Counted from the stretch's first letter, positions 1 through 7,923 are shown. The stretch is DNA of 58,127 bases from Flavobacteriales bacterium UBA1993 (GCA_002336485.1 DDCZ01000029.1:1-58127), one strand, 5' to 3'. The notes: generated by a model not told the origin, from the sequence alone. Program-made: numbers and translations.

Positions 1-6
1 ACGATG

Positions 7-456
7 TCAGTTTGATGTATTACCTCTCGATATTTCAGCCTGATGCCTGTGGACCATCTGCCTTGATATATTTAATAACTCAGCTATACCAGCAGTGGAC
101 ATTTCAGGGATTAAGTTCATTATCACTTTAACCTTATCCCTAGTCTTAATTTTACGGTTATCCCTTAGTCTTTTCACCTTATTAATCCTATACAGATAAA
201 GCTTCATTTCTCTGTAGTATATACTATCCTGTTTTGATTGTCTCTCAGATAGTTCCTTTCGGTATTTGGATGTCCAATAGTGTATTTCATGTAAAGGCCT
301 CAAGGGTTCAGGATAACAGTCTATACTATGTGTCTCCCATTTATTACCCTTCAGACGATGCTGCCATATGTAATTAAATCCATCAAAGATTATTCTATGA
401 TTCCTGTATTGAGATAACTTTTGTAGGTCTCTATCGGACCAGTTTGTTCTTGTCAT
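7..456 (-). CDS. Small HTH protein of unknown function
   Basis: This 149-residue protein belongs to no family I recognise. Residues about 110-142 read as a helix-turn-helix, with the segment TAGIAELLNISRQMVHRHQ ahead of a short tail, so a DNA-binding role is likely. The middle (residues 55-105) is very rich in Lys, Arg and Tyr and probably helical. The N-terminal part contains several Trp and Tyr residues in a WSDRDLQKL context. The ATG ends at 456 and the first base of a 9-bp inverted repeat follows at 457, which suggests that the protein controls its own gene. It lies alone in an AT-rich stretch, unlike the housekeeping genes to the right. It could be a phage- or plasmid-derived regulator. 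The HTH call is fairly sure, the function unknown. Confidence 0.55.
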   Translation of the reverse strand: MTRTNWSDRDLQKLSQYRNHRIIFDGFNYIWQHRLKGNKWETHSIDCYPEPLRPLHEIHYWTSKYRKELSERQSKQDSIYYREMKLYLYRINKVKRLRDNRKIKTRDKVKVIMNLIPEMSTAGIAELLNISRQMVHRHQAEISRGNTSN

Positions 457-485
457 TATAAGTGAGTTTTAAGGGTTCACTTATA
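457..485 (-). promoter_or_regulatory. Inverted repeat abutting the HTH gene, candidate operator
   Basis: The 9-bp arms TATAAGTGA (457-465) and TCACTTATA (477-485) are perfect inverted repeats separated by 11 bases. This gives about two helical turns between half-site centres, as expected for a dimeric HTH protein. The repeat touches the start codon of the HTH gene, so binding would block its translation-initiation region or promoter. The function is inferred from geometry only. Confidence 0.4.
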
Positions 486-986
486 TAATTACCTGGTTTA
501 CAAGAAATTTGTGAAGGTGTAAACCTTTTTCATGTTAACTCACTGAATATCAATAAAATAAATTTAAAAATAATGTGCCTTATAGATATACATATCTAAG
601 TTTATTTATCTCTTCGAGATGGTTACAGTGATTACATGTAATGAGATGTATTGAGTAAAGACTATTGTCACCTATAACACCCCTTAATACAACATATCTG
701 GGTTAACAGACACTACCCTTTACTGCATTGAAAGAACAAGTATTAGAACCCTATGGTTACACTAAATAACACAGCATTATTTGCTGCACTATCTCATGAC
801 ACTAATTGTGACCTGGTTGATTTTTTTCTTTTAAAAAAATTGAAGACCAACATGTTATGTCAACTGTTTAGAGTTTCATTATGATGGAAAAAATGATTTT
901 TTATTGAAAAAATCCTGAGGTGACCGTAAGTGTAGACCTGGTGTAGCCGTTTGTACAACTATGTTGTAATAGTTAGTTTTTATGTT
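486..986. other. AT-rich non-coding stretch with several palindromes
   Basis: I see no credible coding region here on either strand. Symmetrical elements are visible: an 8-bp inverted repeat GGTTTACA/TGTAAACC (495-502 and 518-525) followed by T5, a near-palindrome TAGATATACATATCTA (583-598), a perfect 12-bp palindrome ATTACATGTAAT (631-642), and AACATGTT (849-856). They may be operators, a terminator-like hairpin, or a chance product of AT-rich sequence. Confidence 0.4.
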
Positions 987-1103
987 TTAGTCATTAAAAA
1001 CATTCATCACTTCTTCTTCAGTAACTGTTTGATCTCCACTTTTAGTAAAATCACAACTGATTAGTACGATTGCACATATTAGGATAGTGTAAATTTTTCT
1101 CAT
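987..1103 (-). CDS. 38-residue putative lipoprotein
   Basis: A short open frame encodes 38 residues beginning MRKIYTILICAIVLISCD. This is a textbook lipoprotein signal: two basic residues, a hydrophobic stretch and a lipobox ending in Cys17. The mature part would be only about 22 residues and acidic, ending TEEEVMNVFND. Its ATG (1101-1103) overlaps, on the other strand, the first ATG of the longer frame that contains the SnoaL-like gene, so the two genes are divergent and almost touching. It may be a genuine tiny lipoprotein or the stub of a longer lipoprotein broken after the signal. The signal peptide is convincing; whether the gene is functional is uncertain. Confidence 0.4.
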   Translation of the reverse strand: MRKIYTILICAIVLISCDFTKSGDQTVTEEEVMNVFND

Positions 1104-1149
1104 GATTAAATTTTTTTATAAATTTATAAACTACCTAACACTTTTAATT

Positions 1150-1632
1150 ATGAAAAAATTATTATTGCTAACATTAGTGCTTTCTATATTTAGTTGTACT
1201 AATAAAGAATCAGATGCATGTAATGAACTAAAAAATTCAAAAATATTATTATCCGACAATATGGAAAATTATAGATCTGCTTGGGAAAAGTCTTTTCTTG
1301 AGAGAGATATTAATGTATTAGATGAATACCTTCATGAGAATGTTACCCATCTGAATGAAGATGGAGTTGTTAACGCTAAAGGTCCAGAAGAATTTAAAAA
1401 TGCTTATGCAGGATATATTACAGGTTTTCCAGACTCTGAATTTTTAATTGTCAATTTATTTGGTGATGGTGATCAACTTATTAAGCACTGGAATTTTAAA
1501 GGGACTCATGCTGAAAGTGGTAAGAAAGTTAATGTTTATGGCGCAACCCTTGTTAAAATGAAAGATGGCAAGATATTTCAAGAACAAGACTATTGGGATG
1601 CTCGTAAATTTTACAAACAATTATCTGAGTAA
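1150..1632 (+). CDS. SnoaL-like (NTF2-fold) lipoprotein
   Basis: The chosen start gives 160 residues beginning MKKLLLLTLVLSIFSC, a lipoprotein signal with the lipid-bearing Cys at position 16. The frame is open further upstream to 1102, but that extension adds a lysine/phenylalanine-rich leader that would spoil the signal. The mature region shows the SnoaL/NTF2 pattern: a helix with WEKSFLERDINVLDEYLHE, then strands with FPDSEFLIVNLFGDGD and a C-terminal QEQDYWDARKFYKQL helix. Members of this fold include ester cyclases and ligand-binding proteins; the substrate cannot be told here. The protein should sit in the periplasm or on the outer membrane. Base composition is AT-rich like its left-hand neighbours. 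Confidence 0.65.
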   Translation: MKKLLLLTLVLSIFSCTNKESDACNELKNSKILLSDNMENYRSAWEKSFLERDINVLDEYLHENVTHLNEDGVVNAKGPEEFKNAYAGYITGFPDSEFLIVNLFGDGDQLIKHWNFKGTHAESGKKVNVYGATLVKMKDGKIFQEQDYWDARKFYKQLSE

Positions 1633-1734
1633 TTATTAAATTTTAGAATCTTTCAATAACAACTCCACCGTTCTTGTGGACTATAAAAAAATCTCTACAT
1701 GTGAGAACCCGAACCATATTGCAGGAACCTGTAA

Positions 1735-1962
1735 AATCCTGATCCATTATTTAGATTCGAGAAGATTCATTCACCAAATCCAAAATTAGTGGAGGGACTT
1801 AGATCGACGCCCAAACATTTTCATACTGCTCTTTACTCCGATAGCTATTTAACGCAAATAGAAAGAACATTGACTGCAATTGGAATTGATCCTATTTTCG
1901 ATTCTATTATTGGATTGGAAAATGGTCAAAAAAGGGAATTATGCTGCAACTTTGAACAATAG
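1735..1962 (+). pseudogene. Possible HAD-hydrolase-like gene remnant
   Basis: An open frame of about 75 codons without a sensible start follows an in-frame TAA at 1732. It reads through ALYSDSYLTQIERTLTAIGI and then DPIFDSIIGLENG. This resembles the middle of haloacid-dehalogenase-type phosphatases, where a Ser/Thr-Asn/Asp motif is followed by a helix and an 'LF/IFD' turn. No catalytic Asp nucleophile segment or C-terminal half is present. I infer a decayed or truncated gene, but the stretch is short and the match rests on memory of the family pattern, so chance is not excluded. Confidence 0.3.
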
Positions 1963-1979
1963 GGGGAGCGGTTATTATA

Positions 1980-2009
1980 AGCCTTAGCACGTGTGCTAAG
2001 GCTTTTTTT
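1980..2009 (+). terminator. Strong hairpin with T-tract
   Basis: Perfect 11-bp arms AGCCTTAGCAC (1980-1990) and GTGCTAAGGCT (1993-2003) are followed by a run of T to 2009, an intrinsic terminator for plus-strand transcripts. It starts six bases beyond the stop codon of the minus-strand lipoprotein gene, so it may also stop that operon, although the minus-strand tail is poor in T. It marks the boundary between the AT-rich left segment and the rest. Confidence 0.7.
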
Positions 2010-2015
2010 ATGAGG

Positions 2016-2930
2016 TTAACGGAAGTCTTCCATTTTGGGCAGGACGCCGTTAGGAAAGAGGTCCCCTTCTCCTTTTGGCATTTGGGCACGATGCATTTTC
2101 CTGCTATTTCGACCGAATGGATCTTTTTTATGCTTCTTTTTTCTTGTTGCTCGTTTAGACTTTTTGGTTTTATTGGGATCAATATTGAAGAGCCTAAACC
2201 GCTCTCCGGTCATATTCTTTCTCCAAAATTTCTTTCGCGCTCCTTTTGATTGCAGATCTTTTTCTGAGTGTTCCGTTTTTTTATTTGTAGCAGAATAGTG
2301 GTCGGTCAGCAGCGCGCGTTTTTTCTCTGAAGTCTCCGAACCAAAATGGTCTTGAAGCAATCCCCGCTCGGTGGAACCTTGGGATTTAGAAAAGAAATCC
2401 GGCATGGATTCACGTTCTCGGTTTTCATTTCCTGACGAGAAAAAATCTGGCATCGAAGCCCGCGCTTTCTTAGTGCCAGACTTAGAGAAGTGATCTGGCA
2501 TCTCGAGTCGCTCTTTTTTAGATCCGCCCTTGGAGAAATGATCAGGAAGATTCGATTTGGACGAACCAGAATTTGATTTGGAGAAGTGATCATCCAGGAA
2601 TGATCGCTCCTTCGCAGTGTGGCTTTTGTTGGTGAAATGAGAACCTAAATGTGCTGGTTTACTTTGCCTTTTTGTCTTGAAAGAAAATGGATCGAGTGCT
2701 TTTTGTTGTTTCGATTTGCCCTTCACAGACTTAGAGAACGCGCTTGACATGCGTTTGTTTTTTTTCGCTGGCTTCACCTTGGAACCAAAAGATGAGGAGA
2801 GAGAACCCTTCTTAACCGGATTAAAAGGAGACCTGAACGAATCACTTAGGTATCCGCTATCCGCGTCCTCACCACAGGAAACAAATGTGAAAAGGGTTAA
2901 TATTAGAACGTAATGTAGTGTCTTCGTCAC
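2016..2930 (-). CDS. Repeat-rich basic lipoprotein of unknown function
   Basis: This 304-residue protein starts at a GTG (no ATG is available ahead of the signal) and begins MTKTLHYVLILTLFTFVSC, so Cys19 should be lipidated. Residues about 27-224 form roughly twelve tandem units of 16-18 residues. The best-preserved units read MPDHFSKSGTKKARAS and MPDFFSSGNENRERES. Each unit has a hydrophobic residue, an acidic or Pro-Asp pair, an aromatic (HF, FF or HY) and a Ser/Lys/Arg-rich half. The C-terminal 80 residues are highly basic (many KK and RK pairs). I do not recognise the family. It is the last gene of the recO-side operon, 26 bases after recO. An envelope role, perhaps binding anionic polymer or nucleic acid, is only a guess. 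Confidence 0.7.
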   Translation of the reverse strand: MTKTLHYVLILTLFTFVSCGEDADSGYLSDSFRSPFNPVKKGSLSSSFGSKVKPAKKNKRMSSAFSKSVKGKSKQQKALDPFSFKTKRQSKPAHLGSHFTNKSHTAKERSFLDDHFSKSNSGSSKSNLPDHFSKGGSKKERLEMPDHFSKSGTKKARASMPDFFSSGNENRERESMPDFFSKSQGSTERGLLQDHFGSETSEKKRALLTDHYSATNKKTEHSEKDLQSKGARKKFWRKNMTGERFRLFNIDPNKTKKSKRATRKKKHKKDPFGRNSRKMHRAQMPKGEGDLFPNGVLPKMEDFR

Positions 2931-2956
2931 ACGCTAAGCTAGTGAAAATCGATTGC

Positions 2957-3556
2957 TCAGAATAAAATGTCGATTGAGTCGAGCCGTGTAATGGAAAAGT
3001 GAGTTTGGAATTGTTTGAGAAGCACAGTGAATTGTGTCTCTTCGAGGTCGGGTCGAAACTCAGATACGGAAACCCCGAGTTTTTGGACAGTCCGTCCGAT
3101 TTCGGGTTGAAGGTTTAAAGAGATCGGGTCCATTATACCTAGGGTGTTGGATATAGCGAGTAAGGGAACGATCGGATCGTCGGTTGCCTGTTGGGCGCAC
3201 AGAAGGTTGTAGTAGCGATCGATGGTTTCACGAAGACCGGGAATGTGTAATCCTTCGGCTGCGGATTTACTCGTTATTTCTAGAACAAAAAACCAAAGAG
3301 CCGATTGGTGAGGTAGATGCACGAGCTGGTTCATCGTCGGGTCTATGCGATAGTCTGATAATGTGGGGAGCTTTGAGGGGCGGCTGGGGATCTCGAATTC
3401 TATAAAGGTGCCAGTCTGTACAAGCCCACTAGAGCGTTTGTTTTTTGAGGCTCGCACGCCAAAGGATTGTAGGCCGGCTTTGTCTGTGAGACAGCGAATG
3501 ATGCGCAAATTGTCGGAATAGGGAATCACCCTTAGTATTAAACCTCTTGTTGGCAT
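2957..3556 (-). CDS. recO: DNA repair protein RecO
   Basis: RecO loads RecA onto SSB-coated single-stranded DNA with RecR in the RecFOR recombination pathway. The N-terminus has the family's OB-fold start: PTRGLILRVIPYSDN, then a strand ending LTDKAGLQSFGVRA, which is where 'G....ARG' is expected. The C-terminal helical domain follows (HQSALWFFVLEITSKS). At 199 residues it is shorter than most RecO proteins (usually about 230-250), and I see no CxxC zinc motif, as in many Bacteroidota homologues. The ATG directly follows the porZ stop with no spacer, and porZ-recO adjacency is, to my knowledge, common in this phylum. Expression is therefore presumably coupled to porZ. Confidence 0.8.
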   Translation of the reverse strand: MPTRGLILRVIPYSDNLRIIRCLTDKAGLQSFGVRASKNKRSSGLVQTGTFIEFEIPSRPSKLPTLSDYRIDPTMNQLVHLPHQSALWFFVLEITSKSAAEGLHIPGLRETIDRYYNLLCAQQATDDPIVPLLAISNTLGIMDPISLNLQPEIGRTVQKLGVSVSEFRPDLEETQFTVLLKQFQTHFSITRLDSIDILF

Positions 3557-5857
3557 TTAGTCTAGAAAGAGAATCTTTTTAGTGACACCCGCGGAAGCGG
3601 TACTTGTGCTAACGTGAACAAGATATACCCCAGAAGCTACGCGTTGGCCGCTTAAGTTGTTTCTATTCCATGTCGCTTGGCCGCCTAAACTTATCGTTTC
3701 AAATACTAGATCACCATTAATGGTTGTGATTCGGACGGTGGCATCCGCCGTCAAGTTACTAATGGCAATGAGGCCATTATAATCGGGTTTAATTGGGTTT
3801 GGGAAAATACGTACGTCTGTAAGTTCTTCTGAGGAGGATGTCGCGTCAGATCGGTAAGAAACGAGGCCGTTTTCAGAGGCGATAAAGACTTCGCCCGTGG
3901 AAGGAATAATTGCGATATCGCTGACCTTATTGTTCAACATTGGGCTGTTGTCTGTATTGAATGCGTTTAGTTGTTCTTGACCATCCGCTGAGATCTGAAA
4001 TAAACCAGAGCTAAAAGTGCCTACCCATTTGCGGTTAGCGCCGTCTACAGCAATGGCTTCGATGGTTTCGGTGCCGAAGAGGTAACCGTTGAATCCATCT
4101 TGATTTACAATTACCTGCTGTGCCCCCTCGAAGTTTTGTTTGAAGATATTTTCCGGTGAATAGATAATTCCAATACCTGCAGATGTTCCAAACCAAATTT
4201 CACCATCAAGATCTTGGACCATACAGGTGACTTGACTGCTGGGTAGGTTACCTGCTGTAGGTGAAGACGTAAGGAGCTTGTACGTGTCATCCTCCAATTT
4301 GCTTGGCGTTCCGCGCGTGTTGTATGCAAGGATGCCAACATCTATTATTATCATTAAGATTAGCGAGTCGGAAACGTAAAGTAGGTCTGAGGTTTTCGGG
4401 GAGATCAGCTCCTCATCAGAAAATGAGATTTCCGTCCACGCGCCGTTTTTTGTTCTGATTTTAAGAGGTGCATCATCTTTCGTGTGTGAAATATAGAGCG
4501 CCCCATCAGGATCGGAATCCATTCCTGATACGCCAAAGTAATCATAGCCTTCTTGCAGGTCGTTTATTGGGCTGTTTTCGTCGTTAAAGACGTTGAGAAC
4601 GGAAAGATCCTTGTCGAGAACTGCCACACCGCCCCTATTGGAAGAAACGTACAGCTTTTCATTAATTTGAAGTAACTGATTGCCATTTACATAGGTTGAA
4701 AATTCAGTGCTTATCAATTCTTTGGACGACCATTGATTGTCTTCGTATCGATGTAAATTGGGTCTGTTATACGTGTACTCATTGCCTCCTGGTAAGGCGT
4801 ATAAGACATCTTCTACTACGTTTAGTTTGGTTATGATGCTGCTTGCTGGGAATGGGGAGCTCTGGCTGAATAATGTACCGTTAAACTGATCCTGTGGTGA
4901 AACCTCGACTCCTCCATAAAGCAGGTCAGCCACAATGAGTTTATTGGAGTAGTTGGAGAATAGAGCTTGAGCAGGGGCTATCCCATCAGGACCGTATGTG
5001 AAGATGGAGGTGCCAATTTGTTCAAAAGAAGCGCTGTATTGAGTAATGGAAGTGGCGTGCGTCACGAGTATTGTATCCGATTTTACCTGGATGTGCTGGA
5101 TGCCGAGATCACTGAACTCACTTAATTGTACCCAGTCTGTGCCAATGAGTTGAAACAAGGTGTCCGCTTGAAACCCCCCAGTTTTTTGGATGAGGAAAAT
5201 GTTTGATTGAAACTCAAAGAACTGTGAAATTTCGGTTGTAGTAATGTCTATGGGTATTTCTGTGTGCACAGGTTCGGAAAACAGCTTAGCGATGTTTGTG
5301 CGCAGTATCGATTTGTCGGTGGTCATATACAAGCTGTTTCCCGATTTTAAGAGTTGACCGATGCGTTGATTTTGCCCATCATAATTTATGGGAGCAAAAT
5401 CGATAATATTGAAGGATTCAAGATCAACTTGGATTACTCCAATTCCCGATGAGAGCCACGCGATTGAACCCGTTATAAGAATGTCATTAATTGATTTTTC
5501 TCCGATTGCCTGACTGTTCTTGATTGCCGGCTGATTCACTATTTTTCCGCTGGGAAGAATGATGTCTAAGTTTCCATCTGCATATCCGATGATACATGCT
5601 TTCCCTGTCGCATGACATTCAAAGGAAGTGATCTGGGTGCTCGCTAAATAGTTAACCTTAGTAAGGGCGTCGACAGATTCATTATCGCGATCATAGGCAA
5701 GCACGCCGTATTGATTGGCGGCATAAATCTTTGATTGGGTCTCTCCTATCCACTTGAAGGAAGACATAGGATTATGACTCTGCCAAGACCCAATGGTGGT
5801 TTGTGCTTGTGCTTGGAGTATTGCAAGTACAAAGATTATGATGAACGAGGTGCGCAT
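3557..5857 (-). CDS. porZ: T9SS outer-surface protein PorZ (propeller plus sorting domain)
   Basis: From the chosen start this is a 766-residue protein with a clear signal peptide (MRTSFIIIFVLAILQAQAQ). The frame continues upstream to 6001, but that extension would bury the signal. The mature N-terminus, GSWQSHNPMSSFKWIG followed by KIYAANQYGVLAYDR, is the hallmark of PorZ. Two-component-regulator-type propeller blades then repeat through the protein, for example DGEIWFGTSAGIGII and NRKWVGTFSSGLFQI. The last 80 residues form a T9SS C-terminal domain with IFPNPIKPDYNG and ending GVTKKILFLD. In Porphyromonas, PorZ works with PorU to deliver anionic lipopolysaccharide to cargo at the cell surface. 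It is translationally adjacent to recO downstream. The symbol is by pattern, not by search. Confidence 0.7.
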   Translation of the reverse strand: MRTSFIIIFVLAILQAQAQTTIGSWQSHNPMSSFKWIGETQSKIYAANQYGVLAYDRDNESVDALTKVNYLASTQITSFECHATGKACIIGYADGNLDIILPSGKIVNQPAIKNSQAIGEKSINDILITGSIAWLSSGIGVIQVDLESFNIIDFAPINYDGQNQRIGQLLKSGNSLYMTTDKSILRTNIAKLFSEPVHTEIPIDITTTEISQFFEFQSNIFLIQKTGGFQADTLFQLIGTDWVQLSEFSDLGIQHIQVKSDTILVTHATSITQYSASFEQIGTSIFTYGPDGIAPAQALFSNYSNKLIVADLLYGGVEVSPQDQFNGTLFSQSSPFPASSIITKLNVVEDVLYALPGGNEYTYNRPNLHRYEDNQWSSKELISTEFSTYVNGNQLLQINEKLYVSSNRGGVAVLDKDLSVLNVFNDENSPINDLQEGYDYFGVSGMDSDPDGALYISHTKDDAPLKIRTKNGAWTEISFSDEELISPKTSDLLYVSDSLILMIIIDVGILAYNTRGTPSKLEDDTYKLLTSSPTAGNLPSSQVTCMVQDLDGEIWFGTSAGIGIIYSPENIFKQNFEGAQQVIVNQDGFNGYLFGTETIEAIAVDGANRKWVGTFSSGLFQISADGQEQLNAFNTDNSPMLNNKVSDIAIIPSTGEVFIASENGLVSYRSDATSSSEELTDVRIFPNPIKPDYNGLIAISNLTADATVRITTINGDLVFETISLGGQATWNRNNLSGQRVASGVYLVHVSTSTASAGVTKKILFLD

Positions 5858-6018
5858 GCGGGTTGTGAAGAACGACGAAAGTGAGTGAAAAGTACGCCGA
5901 CACATTAAGTAATTGAAAATCAAGGGATTAACCTGGGAGCCAGAGCTATGGTTCTTTCGGCTTTTCAACTTGTTCTTAATGGTATTTATCCAAAATGGCA
6001 TCGCTATTCTATTTTCAA

Positions 6019-7908
6019 CTATTTCGACGTTTCATGTGAAACATTGTCAAGCCAAACCATCAGAATGGAGATATCGGTGGGTTTGATGCCTGGAATTCTG
6101 CTTGCTTGGCCAAGGTTGGATGGCTTAACCAAAGAAAGCTTTTCTCTGGATTCATTGCTCATGGAGGATACATCAGCGTAGGGAAATGAAATTGGAATTT
6201 TCATTTTGTCCAATCTAAGCATTTTGTCGGCCTGTTCGTTTTCGCGCTCTATGTATCCTGAATACTTGAGTGCAATTTCTGCGGATGTCTGTGCTTCAAT
6301 ACCGATGGCTTCATCGATTAAGAATGTGCGGATAGCAGAGCTCATTTCTGCAAGAGTGTCGATGTGGACGTTGGGCCGTGACAACAAACTAGATGCCTTT
6401 ACAGTTTGATTGATTGGTTGTGAGTTAAGTGCTTCGAGAACTGGATTTGCTTCTTTCGAAGTGATGCTTTGTTTGGAGATTTTTGATGTGGTCTTATGTG
6501 CAGACGATTGTTTCTTTTCGAGAGCTTTCATTCGATCGAGGCCTGCGAGCCCGATTTTATTTGACATGGGAGTTAACCTTTCATCGGCAGACTCATGGCG
6601 CAGGTGTATGCGATACTCTGCTCGGGATGTAAACATTCTGTACGGCTCATCCGTACCTTTGGTTATAAGATCATCGATTAATACTCCGATGTATGCGTCT
6701 TTTCTCGAAAGGGTGAAGGCATCCTTTTGATTGACACATTGATGTGCGTTTATTCCTGCAATTATACCCTGTGCGGCAGCCTCTTCGTATCCGGTTGTAC
6801 CATTTATTTGACCTGCGAAGAATAGTCCAGATACAAGTTTCGTCTCAAGCGTGTGTTTGAGTTGAGTAGGTGGGAAATAGTCATATTCAATGGCGTAGCC
6901 TGGTCTGAAGAACTGGGCGTGCTCAAAGCCGATAATCTTGCGAATAGCTCTTTCTTGCACGTGCAATGGTAGGGATGTTGAGAAGCCGTTAACATAGACT
7001 TCTTTTGTGTTCCAGCCTTCGGGTTCTACGAAGATTTGATGCCTGTCCTTGCTTGCGAATCGTTGAACCTTGTCTTCAACAGAAGGGCAATATCGAGGGC
7101 CAATGGAGTCGATCTGACCGTTATAGAGTGGCGAAAGCGAGATGCTCTCTGCGATAATGGCGTGAACATCGGGATTAGTGTAAGTTATGTGACAGGAACG
7201 TTGGTTCCGCAATGTATAAGGCTTGAGAAAAGAGAATGACATGGGATCTTGGTCTCCTCGTTGCTCTTCCATTTTTGAATAATCAAGACTGCTGCCATCG
7301 ATCCGAGGCGGCGTTCCAGTTTTCATACGACCAGACGCGAATCCGATAGAATTAAGTTCCTCGGTGATACCAGTAGATGCCTTTTCACCGATTCGACCTC
7401 CTCCGAGTTGTTTTTCACCAATGTGTATTAATCCATTCATGAAGGTTCCAGAAGTCAGTATTACGGACTTTGCTTTTATGGTGATGCCGAGAGATGTGCG
7501 TACGCCAGTGACTTTGTCATTTTCGTATGTGAGGCCTATTACGGAGTCTTGCCAGAAACCGAGATTGGGTGTTTCTTCCAATAGTTCGCGCCATTTGGTT
7601 GTGAAAATGGTGCGATCATTTTGCGTTCTCGGGCTCCACATCGCTGGCCCTTTTGATCGATTAAGCATCCGGAACTGAATAGCGCTATAGTCGCTCACGA
7701 TTCCGCTATAGCCGCCAAGCGCGTCAATTTCGCGAACTATTTGGCCCTTCGCGACGCCGCCCATAGCGGGATTACATGACATTTGTGCAAACTTGGTCAT
7801 GTCCATGGTGATGAGAAGGGTTTGAGAGCCCAAGTTTGCTGCTGAGGCCGCTGCTTCGCAGCCTGCATGACCCCCGCCTACTACTATAACGTCAAATTCT
7901 TTTTGCAT
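6019..7908 (-). CDS. mnmG: tRNA uridine-5-carboxymethylaminomethyl enzyme MnmG (GidA)
   Basis: MnmG acts with MnmE to install the carboxymethylaminomethyl group at wobble U34, using FAD and a folate one-carbon donor. The 629 residues match the usual length. The N-terminal FAD site reads DVIVVGGGHAGCEAA, followed by SCNPAMGGVAKGQIVREIDA, GTPPRIDG, and the C-terminal tRNA-binding helical region with YSGYIEREN. Only three bases separate it from the ybeY stop. A near-parS palindrome overlaps the ATG and an inverted copy overlaps the last codons (HETSK). In many bacteria gidA lies close to the origin and next to parAB, but no parAB is present in this window. A 161-base gap follows before porZ. Confidence 0.97.
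   Translation of the reverse strand: MQKEFDVIVVGGGHAGCEAAASAANLGSQTLLITMDMTKFAQMSCNPAMGGVAKGQIVREIDALGGYSGIVSDYSAIQFRMLNRSKGPAMWSPRTQNDRTIFTTKWRELLEETPNLGFWQDSVIGLTYENDKVTGVRTSLGITIKAKSVILTSGTFMNGLIHIGEKQLGGGRIGEKASTGITEELNSIGFASGRMKTGTPPRIDGSSLDYSKMEEQRGDQDPMSFSFLKPYTLRNQRSCHITYTNPDVHAIIAESISLSPLYNGQIDSIGPRYCPSVEDKVQRFASKDRHQIFVEPEGWNTKEVYVNGFSTSLPLHVQERAIRKIIGFEHAQFFRPGYAIEYDYFPPTQLKHTLETKLVSGLFFAGQINGTTGYEEAAAQGIIAGINAHQCVNQKDAFTLSRKDAYIGVLIDDLITKGTDEPYRMFTSRAEYRIHLRHESADERLTPMSNKIGLAGLDRMKALEKKQSSAHKTTSKISKQSITSKEANPVLEALNSQPINQTVKASSLLSRPNVHIDTLAEMSSAIRTFLIDEAIGIEAQTSAEIALKYSGYIERENEQADKMLRLDKMKIPISFPYADVSSMSNESREKLSLVKPSNLGQASRIPGIKPTDISILMVWLDNVSHETSK
6028..6043. promoter_or_regulatory. 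parS-like palindrome at the 3' end of mnmG
   Basis: CGTTTCATGTGAAACA matches the classical ParB site TGTTTCACGTGAAACA at 14 of 16 positions; the differences are one central base and the first base. It lies inside the last codons of mnmG. An inverted copy sits at the other end of the gene (7908-7923). ParB binding is inferred from sequence alone. Confidence 0.4.
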
Positions 7909-7923
7909 GTTTCACATGAAACT
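7908..7923. promoter_or_regulatory. parS-like palindrome at the ybeY/mnmG junction
   Basis: TGTTTCACATGAAACT matches the ParB consensus TGTTTCACGTGAAACA at 14 of 16 positions. It overlaps both the mnmG start codon and the ybeY stop codon, so it occupies the translation-initiation region of mnmG. Its 14-base core is the exact reverse complement of the core at 6029-6042. Confidence 0.45.

Noticed and set aside
1102..1149. Longer start for the SnoaL-like lipoprotein
   Set aside because: It would put 16 residues ahead of a perfect lipoprotein signal; the internal ATG at 1150 fits far better.
1..2009. A transposon or prophage end on the left
   Set aside because: No integrase, transposase, terminal inverted repeat pair or attachment-site duplication could be found, so only atypical composition is claimed.
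5858..6018. Extra N-terminal 48 residues of porZ, or a separate gene in the mnmG-porZ gap
   Set aside because: The signal peptide starts at 5857 and the upstream residues are charged and uncharacteristic; no other credible frame was seen.
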